A DNA stretch of 33,460 nucleotides from a virus, in IMG/VR virus record IMGVR_UViG_3300009151_000223, positions 1 to 33,460 of that record. One strand, 5' to 3'. The position numbers and the translations under genes were made by a program. Each line of letters opens with the position of its first letter. Within the stretch, counting starts at the first letter, position 1. This document shows, piece after piece, positions 30,060 to 33,460 of this stretch. The notes beneath the pieces are model-generated. The model ran no database searches and was not told the DNA's origin. It saw only the letters and a list, made by a program, of their open reading frames with translations.

Positions 30060-30770
30060 TTATCTTGCCAATATGTTGGTTACTACGCCCGCATTGCTCA
30101 CAAACCCCATACGAATGAATGGGTGGAATCCATTAATGTTATAATGGAATGTGTCTGTTGTTTCAGTATAACTATATATTGTACTAATTGGATACCAGTC
30201 TGTATTACCAATAGTAGAACCTTCAATCAATACATTACCATAGAAGTCGGTATATGTGGCTTGTAGTGTTAATCTAGGATTATCAGTTGTGGTATAAACA
30301 CTGGTATAATATACAACCGAATTAGAATCAGGTACATACGATCCGTCATTTGAATACCAATCTGGATTAGGATAACCTTGTCCAGTAGGAATAGTTATTT
30401 CATTGCTAGGAACAAAGCTAGGTAATATACTATTAACAATATTCATATCACCCCGGCCACCTGCATTTTGGTCTACAAATACAGGGTAATCAAATGTGCC
30501 TACTGGAATTTCTAATGTATAATAACATTTTTGTGCCTCAATTTCTTCTAGCTCTCCGGGATTTAACATCAATGCGGCAATACCGGTTGCACCTAATTGA
30601 ATAGTAAGTGCTTTTCTAATAAGAACTGTGACACCGGTAGAATTTAAAATTCTACAAGATATTTCTTTTCCTGTGATATTGACGGGTTTTTGTTCTTGAT
30701 TTAAGAACTGAAATTGAATTTGATTATCTACACCTTTGTGTAGAGTGAGTGGCTTTGCATACTGGGGCAT
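30060..30770 (-). CDS. virion protein, possibly baseplate or fibre-associated
   Basis: This 236-residue protein starts MPQYAKPLTLHKGVDNQI. Its first 110 residues form a beta-type domain (FQFLNQEQKPVNITGKEISC, then LMLNPGELEEIEAQKCYYTL) like BppU-type baseplate upper-part N-domains. The rest is Tyr/Thr/Asn-rich beta sequence (VVYYTSVYTTTDNPRLTLQ), which would suit fibre or baseplate contacts. I chose the ATG at 30770 because AGGAG lies 6 nt before it. Upstream in-frame starts at 30848 and 30863 would add 26 or 31 poorly supported residues. A late promoter lies about 84 nt upstream. Confidence 0.65.
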   Translation of the reverse strand: MPQYAKPLTLHKGVDNQIQFQFLNQEQKPVNITGKEISCRILNSTGVTVLIRKALTIQLGATGIAALMLNPGELEEIEAQKCYYTLEIPVGTFDYPVFVDQNAGGRGDMNIVNSILPSFVPSNEITIPTGQGYPNPDWYSNDGSYVPDSNSVVYYTSVYTTTDNPRLTLQATYTDFYGNVLIEGSTIGNTDWYPISTIYSYTETTDTFHYNINGFHPFIRMGFVSNAGVVTNILAR

Positions 30771-30853
30771 ATAACTCCTAGGGGAATTTCCTGATAAAAG
30801 AATAACGATTTGTCGTTGGGTATAAACGAATACTTGAGTTGAGTACATAATCG

Positions 30854-30861
30854 TATTTATC
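30854..30861 (-). promoter_or_regulatory. T4-type late promoter, GATAAATA (minus)
   Basis: GATAAATA followed by CGATT ATG gives a leader of about 78 nt to the AGGAG-supported ATG at 30770. It would also place +1 on the ATG at 30848, which is in frame. Confidence 0.6.
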
Positions 30862-30886
30862 AAAATATATTGCCAGGCTACCCGAT

Positions 30887-30894
30887 GATAAATA
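30887..30894 (+). promoter_or_regulatory. T4-type late promoter, GATAAATA (plus)
   Basis: GATAAATA lies 20 nt before the plus-strand ATG at 30915 and 25 nt from the minus-strand late promoter, so the two are divergent. Confidence 0.6.
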
Positions 30895-30914
30895 TTTCGG
30901 TCATAAGAACAACA

Positions 30915-31295
30915 ATGTTACCTAACGAATTTTTCACAAAACTAACAGAAAACCACCCCTTCATCACCGTGTGCTCCTACGCTAATCAAGATTATGTGGG
31001 GATTGTACAGAATAGAGATGATGTTGTCACTACTATTTACGATTATGGTGCTATAATCGACCCAATGGCTAAAGAGAAATTCTTAGAATTAGGTGATATA
31101 TGGTGGTGGGAATCTAACAGATTGATTCCTATTAATTTATTCCTTAAAGATGAATGGATCATATTCAAGCCATATATACGAACTTTTCACAATAAAAGTC
31201 TAACTATCGTGCATGGCCCTGCTTGTAGCATAAATGAACTACACAAACGTAGGACAAAACGCCGTAGTATTACGCTTGTGAAACGGATGTTGTAA
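30915..31295 (+). CDS. conserved marine T4-like phage protein, unknown function
   Basis: This 126-residue protein begins MLPNEFFTKLTENHPFITV. It has an aromatic-rich core (KFLELGDIWWWESNRLIPINLFL near 52) and a basic C-terminus (ELHKRRTKRRSITLVKRML). The pattern is conserved in marine T4-like phages without a known role; the basic tail could bind nucleic acid. I chose the ATG at 30915 over a TTG at 30870, because the late promoter lies between them. It converges with the PolIII-alpha-like gene and overlaps it by 26 bases. Confidence 0.7.
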   Translation: MLPNEFFTKLTENHPFITVCSYANQDYVGIVQNRDDVVTTIYDYGAIIDPMAKEKFLELGDIWWWESNRLIPINLFLKDEWIIFKPYIRTFHNKSLTIVHGPACSINELHKRRTKRRSITLVKRML

Positions 31296-31851
31296 GTAAA
31301 TTCATATGTACAACGACTAACTGTGCATAAGCTATAGCATGACTCTTTTTGAAACTATATCCGTCATTCTCACGGTCCCATATAGTTTGACTCACTTCTT
31401 TCCAACTCTTACCAATTAAATGCTTTTTAGCAGGACGAATCAATGCTAAAAACATTGCTAATCTAGGGATACTATCAATTGGCTCAGTCATCTTCTGAAT
31501 ACTTTGATAGTGATTTGATAGGTGAATTAATTTCTCAACAAATACTCTATCATTTAGTTTAGACCAATTTGGTTCATACATCAATTCAACTAAATGTGTT
31601 TCATCACGAACCTGTGAATACACATGCACATTCAACAAGTCTAGTTTGAAATATCCACGTTTTTCTGCGTCTTCATAATGTAGTGCTGACATATTATTAA
31701 CAGGATCATATGGGATATCTGTTATGTAGACACCAGTATTGTGTCTACGAATAGGAGTGATATTACGCATTGATGCAGGTGTATGTTTGATTAGAGACAG
31801 TAGTTTATCTCTATCTCCAAAATCTATGTCAATGTCTGAATCAATTCTCAT
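31270..31851 (-). CDS. very small DNA polymerase III alpha-like (C-family palm) protein
   Basis: This 193-residue protein shows ordered motifs of the bacterial polymerase III alpha palm: SDIDIDF (5-11, catalytic pair D8 and D10), RRHNTGVYI (35-43), RGYFKLDLLN (65-74, third catalytic Asp D71), LAMFLALIRP (131-140) and FKKSHAIAYA (167-176). DnaE counterparts are PDFDVDF, HAxGVVIA, GLVKFDFLG, ALxRPGP and FNKSHxxAYA. PHP, most fingers, OB and beta-binding parts are missing; normal DnaE has over 1000 residues. It has an AAAGGAAC ribosome-binding site. Whether it polymerises DNA, or is a dead or regulatory derivative, is unknown. Similar small proteins occur in cyanophages. Confidence 0.72.
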   Translation of the reverse strand: MRIDSDIDIDFGDRDKLLSLIKHTPASMRNITPIRRHNTGVYITDIPYDPVNNMSALHYEDAEKRGYFKLDLLNVHVYSQVRDETHLVELMYEPNWSKLNDRVFVEKLIHLSNHYQSIQKMTEPIDSIPRLAMFLALIRPAKKHLIGKSWKEVSQTIWDRENDGYSFKKSHAIAYAQLVVVHMNLLTTSVSQA

Positions 31852-32605
31852 TAAAGAATGTTCCTTTAAAAAATCTATTGTCTTTTTGTAACTGTATCAA
31901 TTTTGGTCTTGTTTGCTCGGAATTAAATATCTCTGATATAATTGATGCCAGAACTTTATTATTATCCAATGATAGGTGTGATGCTCGTTTATCAAAAACT
32001 TTTCCTTTAAAACTATCTTTATGTACTAAACCGCGTTGATCCAATAATTCACCAAAACTTACATCTGCTAAACCAGTTAAGCACGGCCCGAATGCTTCCG
32101 ATATATCTATATATAAATCTACTAATTTATTATTTGTTGGAAAATCTACATAACTTTGCTCAAAAGGCATTAAGTTAATCAATTTTATATTTGTATCTTT
32201 GCACAATTTGTTTACACTATTGAAGATATTTTGATATGTAAATAATTGTAACTCCTCAGAATACAATATAGGATGAGCTTCAAGTAATATATCAACATAT
32301 TTTTTTAGTGAGTCATCACCGTGCGAATCAAAACCCCCGACATGACCTTTAGGTCTAATAAGAGATAGTTTAGTAAGGTGTTCAGGCAAATAACTCCACC
32401 TACTATAATGTGAGTATGTAAAAACTATCTTGTCATATTTTTTATAATGTTTTAAAAAAAGTTCATATGACCACCATATAGAAGTAGATGGTTCACCGTA
32501 GCATACATATCCTTCGTCTAATATCTCTGCTAATAGGCCTGTCCAACTTCGATTTTTGTGGTTATCAACTACTGCAAAACTATCTCCAAATATACCTATT
32601 GTCAT
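31841..32605 (-). CDS. second SGNH-like protein
   Basis: This 254-residue protein begins MTIGIFGDSFAV, block I of the SGNH fold with S9 as possible nucleophile. SIWWSYELFLKHYKKYDKIV follows, and a SHLS segment near 214 could supply the catalytic His. A classical block III is not clear, so the enzyme may be divergent or inactive. It overlaps the exonuclease by ATGA and the next gene by 11 bases, so it is translated with them. It differs strongly from the SGNH protein at 22749-23606. Its role between an exonuclease and a polymerase-like gene is unexplained. Confidence 0.65.
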   Translation of the reverse strand: MTIGIFGDSFAVVDNHKNRSWTGLLAEILDEGYVCYGEPSTSIWWSYELFLKHYKKYDKIVFTYSHYSRWSYLPEHLTKLSLIRPKGHVGGFDSHGDDSLKKYVDILLEAHPILYSEELQLFTYQNIFNSVNKLCKDTNIKLINLMPFEQSYVDFPTNNKLVDLYIDISEAFGPCLTGLADVSFGELLDQRGLVHKDSFKGKVFDKRASHLSLDNNKVLASIISEIFNSEQTRPKLIQLQKDNRFFKGTFFNEN

Positions 32606-33150
32606 TTTGTCTCCATTAATCCTACTTTAATTAACTTAGTATACGCTTGTTGCACAACAATTGCTTGTCTTTCGGCATCTTCTACAGCTTTGTGTGTCGT
32701 AACATGTCCACCATCTTTTAATTTTACGCCGGCAATATCATACAATGTTCTTGTGTCTCTAATGTCCCAAAAGTTCCACGGTGTGTTTTTATCAAATTGT
32801 TTCCAAGCATGATCCATAACTACTACATCAAAACTTGCACCGTTACTCCATGCACACTTACTACGATTCCAGCAGAATTTGTATAATTGATTCATTGCAT
32901 TTTCGTATGACACACGGTCTCTGTCGCCCATAGCTTCTTCAATTGCTTCTGGACTTTGTTTGCCCCACCATTCCATTGTTGCATCATTGATACTGCGATT
33001 GTAAATCTCTGTTTGATCCTCAATCGTAGGACGAATCTCAATTTTATCAATAATGCCATGACCACGTGGGTCAAATAATACTGCACCAATAGTTAGAATC
33101 ACACAGTCTGGTGTTGTGTCTAGTGATTCAATGTCAATCATTACATCCAT
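32602..33150 (-). CDS. DEDDh 3'-5' exonuclease (DexA/RNase T-like)
   Basis: This 182-residue enzyme has D6 and E8 in MIDIESL (exo I), NGASFDVVVMDHAW near 103 (exo II, Asp) and HKAVEDAERQA near 154 (exo III, H-x4-D). T4 DexA has 227 residues and degrades single strands 3' to 5'; the DnaQ proofreading subunit has the same motif order. AAAGGC precedes the ATG at 33150, and MIDIE at 33141 is an alternative start. The stop overlaps the next ATG (ATGA). Name dexA is plausible but not certain. Confidence 0.87.
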   Translation of the reverse strand: MDVMIDIESLDTTPDCVILTIGAVLFDPRGHGIIDKIEIRPTIEDQTEIYNRSINDATMEWWGKQSPEAIEEAMGDRDRVSYENAMNQLYKFCWNRSKCAWSNGASFDVVVMDHAWKQFDKNTPWNFWDIRDTRTLYDIAGVKLKDGGHVTTHKAVEDAERQAIVVQQAYTKLIKVGLMETK

Positions 33151-33151
33151 G

Positions 33152-33460
33152 TTATGCCTTTAATATTTTCCATACGTATTTTTTTTCTAGTATGTCTTGA
33201 AATTTTCTTGCTTCACTTTCTTTGTGGAAGACTGCTCCTCTAATCTCATACATCTGTTCCAAATAATTACCATATTCATGTCTAGTGTCCTGATAATACT
33301 CTATGTCATCAATCCATAATGTATCATACTCACCACTATTAAGCATTATTGCTAATCCTGCCTGGTTACATTTTACTTCACCAAATAATATATCTAACAA
33401 TTTTATGTTAGCTACACTATCTTTGATGTTTTTAAATGTAGGCCATTCTACTGACCAATT
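33152..33460 (-). CDS. hypothetical protein, cut by right window edge
   Basis: The frame stays open from the stop at 33152 to the window edge, giving 102 residues of the C-terminal part. It contains LDILFGEVKCNQAGLAI, DTLWIDDIEYYQDTRHEYGN and an acidic helix before KKYVWKILKA. A TTG at 33400 is the only possible internal start seen, and the open frame beyond it suggests the gene begins outside the window. It ends one base before the exonuclease ATG. I do not recognise it. Confidence 0.6.
   Translation of the reverse strand, partial: NWSVEWPTFKNIKDSVANIKLLDILFGEVKCNQAGLAIMLNSGEYDTLWIDDIEYYQDTRHEYGNYLEQMYEIRGAVFHKESEARKFQDILEKKYVWKILKA

Noticed and set aside
1-33460. tRNA genes, CRISPR arrays, insertion sequences, integrase or attachment sites
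   Set aside because: I looked for them on both strands and saw no convincing example; the window is almost entirely phage coding sequence, with no gene-free stretch above about 110 bases.

Overview
This window looks like part of the genome of a T4-like myovirus (tailed phage with a contractile tail) of an aquatic bacterium. It is AT-rich and gene-dense, with genes abutting or overlapping by a few bases. It carries the T4 virion set of sheath gp18, tail tube gp19, neck proteins gp13, gp14 and gp15, and head-completion protein gp4. It also carries the T4 replication pair, helicase gp41 and primase gp61, and T4-type late promoters close to TATAAATA. Several other genes (MazG, IscA/HesB-like, KWDG-motif protein, AT-hook protein) are of the kind found in marine T4-like phages of cyanobacteria and SAR11. 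The host cannot be read from the sequence, but three good sigma70-type promoters, one a perfect consensus, point to a host with ordinary sigma70 specificity.

Layout. Positions 1-8833 (minus strand) form a late virion block: tail sheath, tail tube, a second tube-like protein, a conserved unknown, gp4, a possible small terminase and two structural-type proteins, the last cut by the window edge. Positions 8953-12426 mix a plus-strand zinc protein with minus-strand dNMP kinase, neck protein gp13, MazG and a conserved unknown. Positions 12523-16112 (plus) are gp14, gp15 and a Nudix hydrolase, ending at a bidirectional terminator. Positions 16124-20753 (minus) hold a coiled-coil/membrane protein, two surface-type proteins made of repeated modules and a tail fibre. 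Positions 20797-23606 (minus) hold a RecB-like nuclease, a glycosyltransferase-like protein, an IscA-like protein and an SGNH hydrolase. Positions 23607-27586 are mostly conserved phage proteins of unknown role. Positions 27603-30021 are helicase and primase. Positions 30060-33460 hold a structural protein, a plus-strand unknown, a very small protein resembling the bacterial DNA polymerase III alpha palm, a second SGNH protein, a DEDDh exonuclease and a gene cut by the right edge.

Regulation. Most virion genes have an RATAAATA-type octamer on their own strand, while MazG, dNMP kinase and primase have sigma70-type promoters. Two late genes that lie downstream of early-type genes (gp13 and the tail fibre) have an inverted repeat that would hide the ribosome-binding region in read-through transcripts. 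Late transcription would start inside or just after the first arm and release it. In several genes the promoter octamer ends exactly 5 nt before the ATG, which predicts leaderless or almost leaderless mRNAs.

The most unusual items are the 193-residue PolIII-alpha-like protein in an operon with a DEDDh exonuclease, the promoter-in-hairpin switches, and the leaderless pattern. All functional calls rest on reading motifs by eye; no database search was run.
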